A stretch of 64,000 bases of DNA from NCBI RefSeq assembly GCF_024679095.1, contig NC_066518.1:12611357-12675356 (forward strand), in the 5' to 3' direction. The position numbers were made by a program, and so were the translations under genes. Of this stretch, positions 49,655-64,000 are shown one piece after another (within the stretch, counting starts at the first letter, position 1; the number at the start of each line of letters is the position of its first letter). The notes below the pieces were generated by a model. It had not been told where the DNA came from. It was given only the letters and a program-made list of their open reading frames with translations, and ran no database searches. Origin of the DNA: Eriocheir sinensis. Its lineage: Eukaryota > Arthropoda > Malacostraca > Decapoda > Varunidae.

Positions 49655-49702
49655 TGCATTTTTTATGAGCAAAGGAAGCAATCAAGGGCAAAAAAGAATT
49701 CT
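49655..49702 (-). repeat. Short decayed retroelement tail
   Basis: On minus: TTTTTTGCCCTTGATTGCTTCC, TTTGCTCATAAAAA. Matches the end of the shared tail only; weak evidence because it is short. Confidence 0.4.
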
Positions 49703-50759
49703 TCAGATCCCCAGAAATTCATACATACATACCTACGTGGAGATAGATTAATAGACAAAAAGAAAGACAAATAGACACCCCAACCAAGCTTGGCAAATCT
49801 ATCTTTATCTTTATCTGTCTATATATTATGTAAACTGATAGATGGGAAGGTAAATAAATAGTTTATTCTTCAAACGATCAACACACTCCCCCCCCCCCCC
49901 CCCCCACACACACACACAGACGCAAAACCTCTCCCTCATACCCCCCCCCATCCACACGCACATACATCTACGGCAGCCTAACGAAACCTCCAAACATGTC
50001 TGGGATTTCGCGTGAGCCGGAACTCCTCCAAGAGACAGACAGACATTTCGCTGAGTTGCCATGATTGTCCCAACAACGCGGTGGCGGGGAAGGACGAGGA
50101 GGAGGAGAAGGAGGAGGAGGAGGAGGAAGGGGTGATGACAGCTCTCTTGGGGAAGGAAAGACCATCGTAGCAATAATATCCATCAGCCTCATTAGCCCTG
50201 GCAGAGTGAGGAGGAGGGATGGAAGCCGCGAGAGGGAAGGATAAGTGGGGAAATGAAGGGTAAAAGAATGAATGGGTCGGTTTTAAGTAATGAAAATATA
50301 TTAACATGTTTGGAAGCGAAGCAGAAATGAATGGGTGTACACTATTGGGTTCTTTTGTGTGTGTGTGTGTGTGTGTGTATGTCTGTGTGAGTTTAGCGGA
50401 AGAAAATTAATGAATGTGATTTTGTACTCGATTTATGCGTGTTTTGTTATTATTGTTGTTATTTTATTGTTACTTTGTCATCATGCCACTTACATATCTC
50501 GGGTTTAAACACCTCCGTAATTATAATCCTAATCCAAAAATCAGATGGAAAAAACGGGGGGGTTGGGGCACTTAAATAAGACTCGACGCAGTTATTGGCG
50601 CGTTTTTAACATTAAGGGGATTGGATCGCAAAGTACTGGCCGCCGAGAAAGCCAACAGTCTGTGAATTCCGTTCTGCTGGTCGGCTTAATCTCGAGTGTC
50701 GGGGCGAGCCTGGGCCGGCGCGTGCTGCCTCCTGTGTCCCTCGCATCCTCACTGTTACC
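49703..50759. other. No gene; short repeats and unique DNA
   Basis: C-run at 49888-49905, GGA tract at 50096-50130, short (GT)n at 50357-50377. A GC-balanced unique stretch lies at 50580-50760. Confidence 0.5.
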
Positions 50760-51870
50760 TCCTGTCCCTTCTCTGACTCGGCCCGTTCACTGTCTTGTTT
50801 GCCCCCTCTGTCATCCTACATTCCCATCCTGCGTCCCCCTCTCATATTCATCCCCACTGTTACCTCCTGTCCCTTCCCTGACTCGGCCCGTTCACTGTCT
50901 TCTTTGCCCCCTCTGTCATCCTACATTCCCATCCTGCGTCCCCTCTCAATCCCAGCTACTGTTCCCTGTCCCCCTCTCATATTCATCCCCACTCTACATT
51001 CCTCTCAACCCCAGCTGTTATAGTATCCCCTTCCCCTCTCAATCCCATCTACTGTTTCCTGTCCCCCTTTCATATTAATCCCCACTCCACGTTCCTCTCA
51101 ACCCCAGCTGTTATAGTATGCCCTCCCCCCCTGCTATCCTCATCCCCATTCCCCGTCCTCCCCGCTCAACCTTACCTAGTGTCTCTGTTTGATCTGCTCC
51201 CCTCCGTATGCCCCCTTCTCAATCCTATTCCTGCAATACCTCATCCTCTGTCTCTATGTCCCCTCGCAGCCTCTCTCCTACGTCCTACCCTGTGTACCTT
51301 CTCCGGCCCGTTTGACGTTCACTGCTTTCTTTGCCCCTCTCTCTTCCTCTTCCTCATCCTTACCCCGTGTTCCCTTTCAACTCCAGCTACTGTCCTCTGC
51401 CTCCCTTTCATCCTCATCCCTATCCTGCATCCCCTCGTAACCCCGCCTAGTATCTCCTGTGCCCCTGTCATCCTCATCTCCTCCCTGTGTCCCCTCCCAA
51501 CCCCAGCTAGTGTTTCCTGCCTCCCTCTCATCCTCTTCCTGACCCTTCTTCCTCCTCTCCACCCTGCAGCCCCTCTCAACATAACCTTGTGTCCCTGTTT
51601 GACCTGTTCCCCTCCTTGCGTCCCCTCTTAGTTCTGTTCATACCTCTTGTTCCATCTTCAGTGTCCTCTAAGCCTCCTCCTCGTGCTCCTTTTCAGCCTT
51701 TCTTCGTGTTTTCTCTCTGCCTTGTATACTACCCTTTGTATGTCCCCTCTAACTCCCCTCCCCGTGTCCACCGTTTTTTCGCCTCTAGTGTCCCAATCAG
51801 TTCTCATCATCCCTGTCTTCCATATCCCGGCTAACTCAGACCAATGCACCCCTTCATCCCTCACTCCACT
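50760..51870. repeat. Pyrimidine-rich minisatellite (105-bp duplication, ~50-bp units)
   Basis: ACTCGGCCCGTTCACTGTCT starts at 50776 and 50881 (105 bp apart) with GCCCCCTCTGTCATCC and TTCCCATCCTGCGTCCCC in both. Beyond this, CCCCTCTCAA(C/T)CCCAGCTA and CCTGT/CTGCCTCCCTCTCATCCTCATCC blocks recur at about 50-65 bp to 51580. Proline/serine frames are repeat translations. Confidence 0.85.
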
Positions 51871-53562
<1,692 letters not shown>

Positions 53563-53699
53563 TGCGGGCCGGGATGACGTGTATGTGGAGGCGGTAAATA
53601 TATAGTTAATTAGCGTAGTTCACCGGTGGGCACAGGTAGTGTTTCTGTTTTAATTCAGACTTATGACGGACGGAACGGGCAGGGAGGAGAAATGGGGTA

Positions 53700-54320
53700 G
53701 GGGAAGAGGGGCTGCAGGGACTTACTGGGGTGGGGGTAGCTGGAAATAAGGGAGGGTGTTAGGACTGCAGGAACTGGCCGAGGAGGGGATGTTTGGAATA
53801 GGGGAGGGGGCAGGATAGGTGGCTTGGGGCTGCAGGGACTTACTGGGGTGGGGTAGTTGGAAATAAGGGGAGGTGTTAGGACTGCAGGAAGTGGCCGAGG
53901 GGATGCATGGAATAGGGGAGGGGCAGGATAGGAGGCTTGGGGCTGCAGGGACTTACTGGGGTGGGGGTAGTTGGAAATAAGGGGAGGGTTAGGACTGCAG
54001 GAAGTGGCCGAGGAGGGGGATGCATGGAATAGGGGGAGGGGGGCAGGATAGGTGGCTTGGGGCTGCAGGGACTTACTGGGCTGGGGGGTAGTTGGAAATA
54101 AGGGAGGGGTGTTAGGACTGCAGGAAGTGGCCGAGGAGGGGGATGCATGGAATAGGGGGAGGGGGGCAGGATAGGAGGCTTGGGGCTGCAGGGACTTACT
54201 GGGGTGGGGAGTAGTTGGAAATAAGGGGAGGGGGGTTAGGACTGCAGGAAATGGCCGAGGAGGGGGATGCATGGAATAGGGGGAGGGGGGCAGGATAGTA
54301 GGCTTGGGGCTACAGGGACT
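53700..54320. repeat. ~120-bp G-rich minisatellite, 5 full copies
   Basis: GGCTGCAGGGACTTACTGGG recurs at about 53709, 53828, 53940, 54060 and 54186, with a sixth degraded unit at about 54307. Each unit continues with GTAGTTGGAAATAAGG, GTTAGGACTGCAGGAA, GTGGCCGAGG, ATGCATGGAATAGGG and GGGCAGGATAGG. Copies differ mainly in G-run lengths. The minus-strand Pro/Ser frame of 203 codons is an artefact. Confidence 0.95.
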
Positions 54321-54545
54321 GAGTGACTGAGAGGGAGTAAGGGAAGGAGGACTTAAGTCTGCAGGGATTGAGTGTCTGGGGGCTATTGAGGGCTCCGGCG
54401 TTTTGAAATTGGACTTTTTTTTCTTTTTTTTCTTTTAGTTTTTTTTTTGTTTTGTTTTAACTTCAGCAAATCTTGTCAGGTGATTGTATTTGTGTATGTG
54501 TGTTTTTACCTATAGTATATGAGTGTGGGGGGGGTTTCGGGGGGG

Positions 54546-54629
<84 letters not shown>

Positions 54630-54685
54630 CCGTGTCTTGTTAATGTGTGGCTTCCATCCTGGGTGTGTTGTGAAGGATTACGGTT

Positions 54686-54728
<43 letters not shown>

Positions 54729-54799
54729 CGGGCGGGTGGGGAGGCATGTGCGTGTGTGTGGTTTTTGTTAAGCCTAAAGGTGTACACAAACAGATGTAT

Positions 54800-54841
<42 letters not shown>

Positions 54842-54956
54842 GATTAGCATGCTGGTCATATACATACATGCATACGCACACACACATACACACATACCTC
54901 CCCGGGTGTTGTTCCCACGCCTTGCTCAATACCCGCCTTACCTTCCTTTAACCTTT

Positions 54957-55040
<84 letters not shown>
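54321..55040. repeat. T-rich DNA with three (GT)n tracts and (CT)n
   Basis: (GT)n at 54551-54627, 54690-54725 and 54802-54838; CA-rich patch 54875-54895; (CT)n 54960-55040. Confidence 0.9.
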
Positions 55041-55042
<2 letters not shown>

Positions 55043-55467
55043 CCCCCCTTGGTCTATTTGCCTTATTAGCGCTAACACAGGGTCGATAATCTCCACGAGG
55101 GGGCGTTGTATCCCTGGGGAGGCGGGGCCGAGCGCGTCTCTGTAATGGTGATTCCAACTAATGATTAAGTCGCTTGTAAAAACTGGTGCAAGTATATAAC
55201 TTATGCAAGGCAACATTTACTACTTCTCCCCTTCCCTTCTTTCTCATGCTTGCTCTCTCTGTCTCTCCCTCGTTCTCTTTGACTCTTTGTTTCTCTGGTT
55301 CTCTTTCTGTCTGTCTCTTTTTCTCCCTCACTCTTTCTCTCTCACTCTCGTCCCTTCTTTCTTTTTCTTTCCTTCTTTGTTCATTTATTTCGTCTTTCCT
55401 TTCTGTGTCTCATTCCTCCATTCATACTCTCTTTCTTTCTTTCTTTATTTATTTCCCTCTTTCTCTG

Positions 55468-55499
<32 letters not shown>

Positions 55500-56287
55500 C
55501 ACACACCGTCTAATGACAAGCCTAACATTAATGTGCCCCACGCTGTGTAATCTCCTACAGGTTTGGAGAATTAACACTCCCGAGGTGATTCGCTCGATAG
55601 CCCGAGCTCAACGCTTCACATTTCTCCCCAAATCACAACTCACTCACTTCCAGCCGAGTCAGTGCACTTTGGAGGTGATTTGCAGCCGGCTGAAGCGTCT
55701 CACTGGTTGAATGACCGCGCGGGGAGGGAATTAACCGTGATTCGAGGCCCGAGACGCTATGCCCCGGCCGGATAGCACTGTGCGAATGCTATAATTAAAA
55801 AAAAAATGGCCCGGTGAACAATGAACGGTGAGGAGTGAGTGGGATGATGGCTTGGCGTACCTCGGACTTACCTGGGGCTTGCCTACCTTTATCCACGAGA
55901 CGAGATGAGGTTATAGGTTGGTATTGTTCCTCGTCTGTTAGTCAGTATATCCTTGTAAGTGCTGATCTGTGCTGAGCCTGGTGGATGTATTGATGGATAT
56001 AGGCTTGACTGACGATGATGAGTTGGTGCTGGTGCTCGTTATTCAGCATTACTTGGAACGTTGATTTGTGCAGAGCCGTCCTAGTGATGGTGGAGGTGGT
56101 GATGGTGGTGGTGTTCCTATTCTCAGGGAAGAGGATGATCGGCTAAATCCAGATGAAGAGATAAGGTGCATTGTTATTCTCCCTCTCTCAGTTATCGCCC
56201 TTATGCGCCGGTGCGGTTCCTTAATCTATGAGGCAGCTTGTCCTGGTGATGGCTCATGATTTTTCTAGGGTAGTTGTAATCGAGCAG
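55041..56287. other. No supported gene; mostly unique
   Basis: CTTTCT-rich sequence 55250-55470, (CA)n 55470-55497, then unique GC-balanced sequence. At 55550-55560 TCTCCTACAG could be an acceptor, but the open segment after it ends at a stop (about 55708) without a convincing donor, so no exon is called. Confidence 0.45.
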
Positions 56288-56570
56288 TTTTTCCTTAGTT
56301 TTATTAGCCACTATGAAAGGTGCTGTCTTGGTCTACAGCGTGTTTCGTGATGTATAGTTTCTGAGTTTTCGCCTAAATGCACCACTGCGTCACTCTATAA
56401 TGTATGGGAGAGCCGAGATTGGTGCTAATTTTTCCTTAGTTATATCTGTGCCTATGAAAGGTGCTCTCTTGGTCTACAACGTGTTTTGTTATATAGTTTC
56501 TCTCTTTTCCCCCAAATGCACCACAGCGTCACTTCATAATGTATGGGTGAGCCGTGATTGGTTGCATTTC
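56288..56570. repeat. ~141-bp tandem duplication
   Basis: Two units starting TTTTTCCTTAGTT (56288 and 56429) share CTATGAAAGGTGCT, CTTGGTCTACA, CGTGTTT, TATAGTTTCT, AAATGCACCAC, GCGTCAC and TAATGTATGGG. Clearly diverged, so not recent. Confidence 0.93.
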
Positions 56571-57029
56571 GCTTTGTTTAGAGTCGTGTTTACCTTCGTT
56601 CGCCCACCACAAAAGCTCTGAGCGGTGGTGTGGCGGGAGCGTGTACTGGTAAATGCTTAACGGAACACCTCGCATCGGAAGCCAAGCCACGCGAGATCTC
56701 CCTGCCTTGGTGTGGCTGAACTGCGCGTTACAGGCTGGTGAAGTGACTTATGTAGGCAGGTGTAGTAGTGGCGGCGGTGATGGTGGTGGTGGTGGTGGTG
56801 GTCTTCGGGGTGAGAAGGGATAGGGGTACATATTGGTTTTATTGACGCCCCGATATCTCGTTTCCTACTTAACTATCTGCCCTTCTCTGTTGCCATGTAT
56901 GTCTTTTACTATAACCTTCATACCTTCAACTGTGTGAGCGAGTTCAGATGAGTAAATCCAGGTAGGGAGTAAGTCTAGGGGGAGGCTAGGGAATTTGCGA
57001 TCTAGGAAGGCTTGGTGGGTGCAGGTAGT
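56571..57029. other. Unique-looking sequence, (GGT)n, no gene
   Basis: (GGT)n at 56778-56802; otherwise no repeat or exon recognised. Confidence 0.5.
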
Positions 57030-57411
57030 ATTAATAGTCTTTTATGCCTCTTAAATTCCTCCGCAGTGCTGCATCTCTTTCTATCCTCTATCGATACTCC
57101 CGCTGCCCCGCTGTACACGACACTACTCTTGCTCATCCCTATTCTATCCAAATCCCTTTAGCAAGAGTTAACCAGCATCTTAATTCTTTCATCCTTTCTG
57201 CTGGTAAACTCTGGAATAGCTTTCATCCGTCCCTTTCTCCTCCTGCCTACGACTTAAACTCTTTCAGGAGGAGAGTATAGACACCTCTCCACCCGAAACT
57301 GACCTCACTTTTGGGCTCTCGTTCTTATTTCTTTAGCTGGTGCAGCGCCCATCGGACTTTTTCTTTTCTTTTTTGCCCTTGATTTGTCTTTCTTGCTGTA
57401 TAAAAAAAGGT
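57030..57411 (+). mobile_element. LINE family C 3' fragment, second copy
   Basis: Same layout as 44565-45000. Frame 57044-57280 reads HPYSIQIPLARVNQHLNSFI, SAGKLWNSF and PPAYDLNSFRRRV. The 3' end has GGTGCAGCG..., T-rich, TTGCCCTTGATTTGTC, TTGCTGT and a short A-run. 5'-truncated and decayed. Confidence 0.82.
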
Positions 57412-58123
57412 TAGTGAGTCGTGAGTGTTCCTGGTGGTGAATCTAGGCAGTCAGTGACCCCAAGTGAGGAAGTGAGTCCAAATGAATGAGTCCAAGGCAG
57501 TGAGTCCCCTCCCCTCGTCGCCTCCCCATCGAGCTGACGCGGCGCCCCGCACATTTCATCACCGCCAAATTAGCAGTTACAACCTCCGGCGGCTGATTAA
57601 CACGGGATTTGCCAGGAAATTAATGTTAATCTCGTATGCATCAGTTTGGTAGCTACCTCGCCTCCCCCTTAACCCTCACTCGTCCTCCCCTCACCTCGCC
57701 CCCGCCCCCCAGCCTCCCCCTTAACCCTCACTTGTCCTCCCCTCGCCCCCGCCTCCCACCTCCACACCTCCAGTCCGCCCTTACCTGTTAATCCAGTACA
57801 CACAAGCTGTCCTCACCATCCATCCCCTTGTTGTCCCTCCTGCCCTTCCTTCATTACTCCGCCCACGCTGCTCTCCGCCTGTATATCTCTCCTCTCCTCC
57901 CCCAGCTTTCATTACCATTCCCTTCTCCCCTCCGCTATGCTGTATGCTGCCGCTGAACATGCCGTTTGTTCCCTAGCGCACACACTTAAGCATAAACAGG
58001 AATCAACCCTCACTGCTCTTGCCCATCTGAATCCTCCGAAGGCAACTCTTGTTTTGGTTTCGGTTCCTGTGTTTGATTGTCACTTAGTGTGCTGTGTAGG
58101 TGCAAGTTTCTTTGTGGGTCGTA
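57412..58123. other. Low-repeat island and CCCTCACC-rich sequence, no gene
   Basis: 57540-57660 is non-repetitive with CCAAATTAGCAG, GGCTGATTAACACGG and GGAAATTAATGTTAATC words. 57660-57760 has two copies of CCCCCTTAACCCTCACT(C/T)GTCCTCCCCTC about 65 bp apart (short tandem duplication). Confidence 0.5.
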
Positions 58124-58335
58124 TTGTAAGACATTTCATCGCCAGAGAACACCTATTTGAGAAGGCTTTCGTAGGAGTTTGGGGGATTTCCAGTAGTTTT
58201 ATGACCCTGGTGGTAGTTTGACCCTTCTTTTGTACCGTGAACCTGAAGGAACACTCATTAGAACCCGACTGACCCCCTCTTTGGCCTTTAGAAATAGCTG
58301 ATGTGAGAAGCGAAAGTGTCTTGTAATACCAACCT
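58124..58335 (-). repeat. Family R interspersed repeat, copy e
   Basis: Minus-strand copy with CTTCTCACATCAGCTATTTC, CAGTCGGGTTCTAATGAGTG, GTTCACGGTACAAAAG, AAACTACCACCAGGGTCATA, AACTCCTACGAAAGCCTTCT and GATGAAATGTCTTA in the same order as the other copies. One + strand frame of 94 codons overlaps it and is not supported. Confidence 0.88.
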
Positions 58336-59372
<1,037 letters not shown>

Positions 59373-59491
59373 CGGTGAACAACGATGTATATTTCCGCCC
59401 CAAGACTCCTGCCTCAGATCCTCAGGCCTTTGAAATTCTACTCGAGGAGGAGACTCGACGCATTTCACCCAGACGCAAGACGGAAGCTCAG
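59373..59491 (+). CDS. Candidate 119-bp internal exon, unknown protein
   Basis: Bounded by TTAATCTTGCAG (acceptor) and CTCAG/GTAAAT (donor). After two bases of a split codon the segment encodes 39 codons without a stop, starting VNNDVYFRPKTPASDPQAFE and ending RRISPRRKTEAQ. The other two frames contain stops. Amino-acid composition is ordinary, unlike the repeat frames around it. I do not recognise the family. Both this and 49598-49638 start with a two-base split codon and end at a codon boundary, so they cannot be spliced directly to each other in frame; an intervening exon or a separate gene would be needed. Confidence 0.5.
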
Positions 59492-60459
59492 GTAAATATT
59501 AAACAGTTCCATCTGTGATACCGCTGATGCCTTCACCGCGGGGACACCAAGGCCATCAGAACGGTAAAGGAAAGAGTATTATAACCCGCCGCCGTCGACG
59601 CAACAAGTTTCCCAGAGCCGCTAAGACGCTCAGAACGTTTGTGTGTGAGTTTGTGTTTGTTTGTGCGTGTGTTTGTGTGTATATTATGATCGCGTGTGTT
59701 TACGAGGATTTGCGAGTTTCCTTCTTCCTGTCTGGTCTCGCTATTGTCCTCCGCTTCTCTTCGGCTAATAATATTGTCTGATCTTCGGCTGTTCTCAAGA
59801 GGAGTCAAGGCCAAGGTCTGATTCATGTCTTTATCCGCCTTTCCTGCATAACTTTCTTTTGTTGTATGCTCTTGGCCTTTATTTTACCTTTTGTTGTTCG
59901 ATTTTCCACATATTTTACCTTCTTCGCTTCTTTCCAAGTGGTTATCTTTCTCCTCGTCTTCGTCATATTCATCCTCATCCTTCTCGTCCTCGTCCTCATC
60001 TTCCCCATTGCCCTCGTCCTTGTCCTCGTTCTAATCCTCGTTCTCGTTTTGTCCTCCTTCTCCTTCTCCTCCTCCTCGTCGTCCTACTCCTCTACACCAG
60101 CTTAGGCTTTGTTGTATTTTGTAACCACACGATCCAAAAGTTCTCTCTAAACAGAAGCTTAACTCGTAAAAAAACACCACGAGAGAAAAGGTCACTAAGC
60201 GGATCCTCTTATTATATTCCGTTTGGACAATGGGGCGGTGTGGAAAAAGAGACCCGCGCGTTGAGAAGTATCAGGGAAAGAGACAGAGGGAGAGAGGGAG
60301 AAAGAATATAATGCTTTCTACCCCAAACGTTTGTCTGTATCCATCAGCGAAATTGTGTTGTGACCGTATCGGAGGGAAGCGGCGGCAAGCACGAGCCAGC
60401 GAACCACAATATTCCGCCCACGACTTATCTTATTTTTCCTCCGATAAACAATGTAGATA
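59492..60459. other. No gene; unique then CTC/GTC-rich
   Basis: Unique sequence to 59940, TCCTCGTC/CTTCTC-type repeats at 59945-60090, unique to 60450. Confidence 0.5.
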
Positions 60460-62345
60460 AGGGGAGAGGGAGAGAGAGAGAGGGACGGAGAGATAGAGGG
60501 ACGCAGAGAGAGAGGGAGACAGGGACAGTAAGAAAGGAAGGGAAGGACAGAAAGGGAAATGGAATGACAGAGAAAGGGGGAAGGAAGGATAGAAAGGGGG
60601 AGGGAAGGATAGAAAGGGTGAGGGAAGGATAGAAAGGGGGAGGGAAGGATAGAAAAGGGGAAGGGAAGTACAGAAAGGGGGAAGGAAGGACAGAAAGGGG
60701 GAGGGAAGGAAAGAAAGGGGCAGGGAAAGATAGAAAAGGGGAAGGGAAGGACAGAAAGGGGGAGGGAAGGATAGAAAAGGGGAAGGGAAGGACAAAAAGG
60801 GGAAGAGAAGGACAGAAAGGGGAAGGGAAGGACAGAAAGGGGGCAGGAAGGACAGAAAGGGGACAGGAAGGACAGAGAGAGTGGGAGGGAAGGATAGAAA
60901 ATGGGAAGGGAAGGACAGAAAGGGGGAGGGAAGGACAGAAAGGGGGAGGGAAGGATAGAAAAGGGGAGGAAGGACAGAGAAAGGGAAGGAATGACAGAAA
61001 GGGAAGGAGGAAGGACAGAAAGGGGAGGGAAGGACAGAAAAGGGGAAGGGAAGGACAGAAAGGGGAAGGGAATGACAGAGAGAGGGGAAGGGAATGACAG
61101 AGAGAGGGGAAGGGAATGACAGAAAGGGGAGGAAGGACAGAAAGGGGAGGGAAGGATAGAAAGGGAAGGGAATGACAGAAAGGGGAGGGAAGGACAGAAA
61201 GGGGAGGAAGGACAGAAAGGGGAGGAAGGACAGAAAGGGGGAGGGAAGGACAGAAAAGGGGAAGGGAAGGACAGAAAGGGGAGGGAAGGACAGAAAGGGA
61301 AGGAATGACAGAGAGAGGGGGAATGACAGAAAGGGGGAGGGAAGGACAGAAAGGGGGAGGGAAGGATAGAAAGGGGAAGGGAATGACAGAGAGAGGGGAA
61401 GGGAATGACAGAAAGGGGGAGGGAAGGACAGAAAGGGGAAGGGAAGGATAGAAAGGGAATGACAGAGAGAGGGAAGGAATGACAGAAAGGGGAGGAAGGA
61501 CAGAAAGGGAAGGGAATGACAGAAAGGGGAGGGAAGGACAGAAAGGGGAGGGAAGGATAGAAAGGGAGGGAATGACAGAAAGGGGAGGGAAGGACAGAAA
61601 AGGGGGAGGGAAGGACAGAAACGGGGAAGGGAAGGACAGAAAGGGGAAGGGAATGACAGAGAGAGGGGAAGGGAATGACAGAAAGGGGGAGGGAAGGACA
61701 GAAAGGGGGAGGGAAGGATAGAAAGGGGAAGGGAATGACAGAAAGGGGAGGGAAGGACAGAAAGGGGAGGAAGGACAGAAAAAGGGGAAGGAATGACAGA
61801 GAGGGGAAGGGAATGACAGAAAGGGGGAGGGAAGGACAGAAAGGGGAGGGAAGGATAGAAAGGAAGGGAATGACAGAGAGAGGGAAGGAATGACAGAGAG
61901 AGGGAAGGAATGACAGAAAGGGGAGGGAAGGAAGGACAGAAAGGGGAGGGAAGGACAGAAAAGGGGAGGAAGGACAGAAAGGGGAGGAAGGATAGAAAGG
62001 GGAGGGAAGGACAGAAAGTGGAAGGGAATGACAGAGAGAGGGGAAGGGAATGACAGAGAAAGGGGGAGGGAAGGACCGAAAAGGGGGAGGGAAGGACAGA
62101 AAGGGGAAGAGAAGGACAGAAAGGGAAGGAAGGACAGAAAGGGGAGGGAAGGACAGAAAGGGAAGGGAATGACAGAGAGAGGGGAGGAAGGATAGAAAAG
62201 GGAAGGAAGGACAGAAAGGGAGGGAAGGATAGAAAAGGGGAAGGAAGGACAGAAAGGGAGGGAAGGATAGAAAAGGGGAGGGAAGGATAGAAAAGGAGGG
62301 AAGGATAGAAAAGGGGAGGGACAAAGGGGAAGGAAGGATAGAAAG
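60460..62345. repeat. 1.9-kb homopurine-rich minisatellite
   Basis: About one hundred units of 16-22 bp, core GGAAGGACAGAAAGGGGA with variants GGAAGGATAGAAAGGGG and GGAATGACAGAGAGAGGGGA; pyrimidines occur almost only in the ACAG/ATAG/ATGACAG words. Larger blocks of units are duplicated. It leaves all three minus-strand frames open (878, 694 and 667 codons), so these are not genes. Confidence 0.97.
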
Positions 62346-63744
<1,399 letters not shown>

Positions 63745-63950
63745 TGCCGCCCCCCACATCAACTATTTCCAAAGTCCAGAAAGGAGATCAGTCTGGTTAT
63801 AATAAGTTTTTTTAGGTTCAAGGTGCAGAAGAAGGGTCAAACTACCAGCAGAGTCATAAAACTACCCATGGAAAGCTCCACAACTCCTACGAAAGCCTTG
63901 TCAAATGTGTGTGCTTGGATGACGAAATGTTTAATAATATGGCCCAAGGT
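63745..63950 (+). repeat. Family R interspersed repeat, copy f
   Basis: Sense copy: CACATCAACTATTTCCAAAG, AGGAGATCAGTCTGGTT, AGGTTCAAGGTGCAGAAGAA, GGGTCAAACTACCAGCAGAG, CCACAACTCCTACGAAAGCC and GACGAAATGTTTAATAATAT. The 50 bp after it to the window end show nothing. Confidence 0.88.
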
Positions 63951-64000
63951 CTATTGTATATTGTCCTTGTCTATTACTGTCGTTCCTTTACTCACTATCC

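Noticed and set aside
53661..54272. 203-codon proline-rich minus-strand protein
   Set aside because: Its repeat period equals that of the G-rich minisatellite, and the frame shifts between units with G-run length.
55561..55710. Exon after TCTCCTACAG
   Set aside because: Open for about 49 codons but it runs into a stop with no convincing donor; could only be a terminal exon and has no support.

Overview
This is repeat-dominated eukaryotic genomic DNA, most likely from an arthropod and plausibly a decapod crustacean. The evidence is the absence of dense ORFs or operons, interstitial repeats of the arthropod telomere type (TTAGG/CCTAA), several non-LTR retrotransposon families, tRNA-derived SINEs, and an extreme load of CT/GA, CA/GT and trinucleotide microsatellites. 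I found no complete host gene. Two short exon-like segments on the + strand (49598-49638 and 59373-59491) are the only host-coding candidates, so the window is probably intergenic or within very long introns. Most long open frames are artefacts of simple repeats that contain no stop codon in several frames.

Layout. 0-5.3 kb: microsatellites, a fold-back element (525-762), a retroelement 3' tail, and a CR1-like LINE 3' fragment (4490-4917) next to a 346-bp CT tract. 5.7-16 kb: two tRNA-derived SINEs, telomere-like arrays, and members of an unclassified ~200-bp interspersed repeat called family R here. 16.13-20.15 kb: a 4.0-kb DNA element with ~230-bp terminal inverted repeats inside a diverged minisatellite. 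Its minus strand encodes a broken protein with N-terminal Cys/His modules, an AT-hook, acidic motifs in the order of FEN/XPG 5' nucleases, and a C-terminal CXC domain. 20.4-31 kb: pyrimidine-rich low-complexity DNA and a CR1-like fragment that begins with a 112-bp self-inverted duplication. 31.8-33.4 kb: a higher-order pyrimidine minisatellite. 34.45-37.6 kb: a nearly full CR1-like LINE ORF2 (endonuclease plus reverse transcriptase) with the tail of an esterase-type ORF1, inactivated by several stops and a frameshift, inserted in a TCC microsatellite. 39.34-39.70 kb: a MITE. 44.6 and 57.0 kb: 3' ends of a second LINE family whose tail is shared with one SINE. 45-56 kb: minisatellites, a ~645-bp CT tract and the first exon candidate. 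58-64 kb: the second exon candidate and a 1.9-kb purine minisatellite followed by long GA tracts.

The most unusual item is the 16.1-20.2 kb element. Its nuclease motifs do not look like the DDE, tyrosine, HUH or integrase enzymes of the DNA transposon classes I know. The window also shows LINE copies landing repeatedly, and in one orientation, in pyrimidine tracts, and a SINE/LINE pair that shares a 3' tail.
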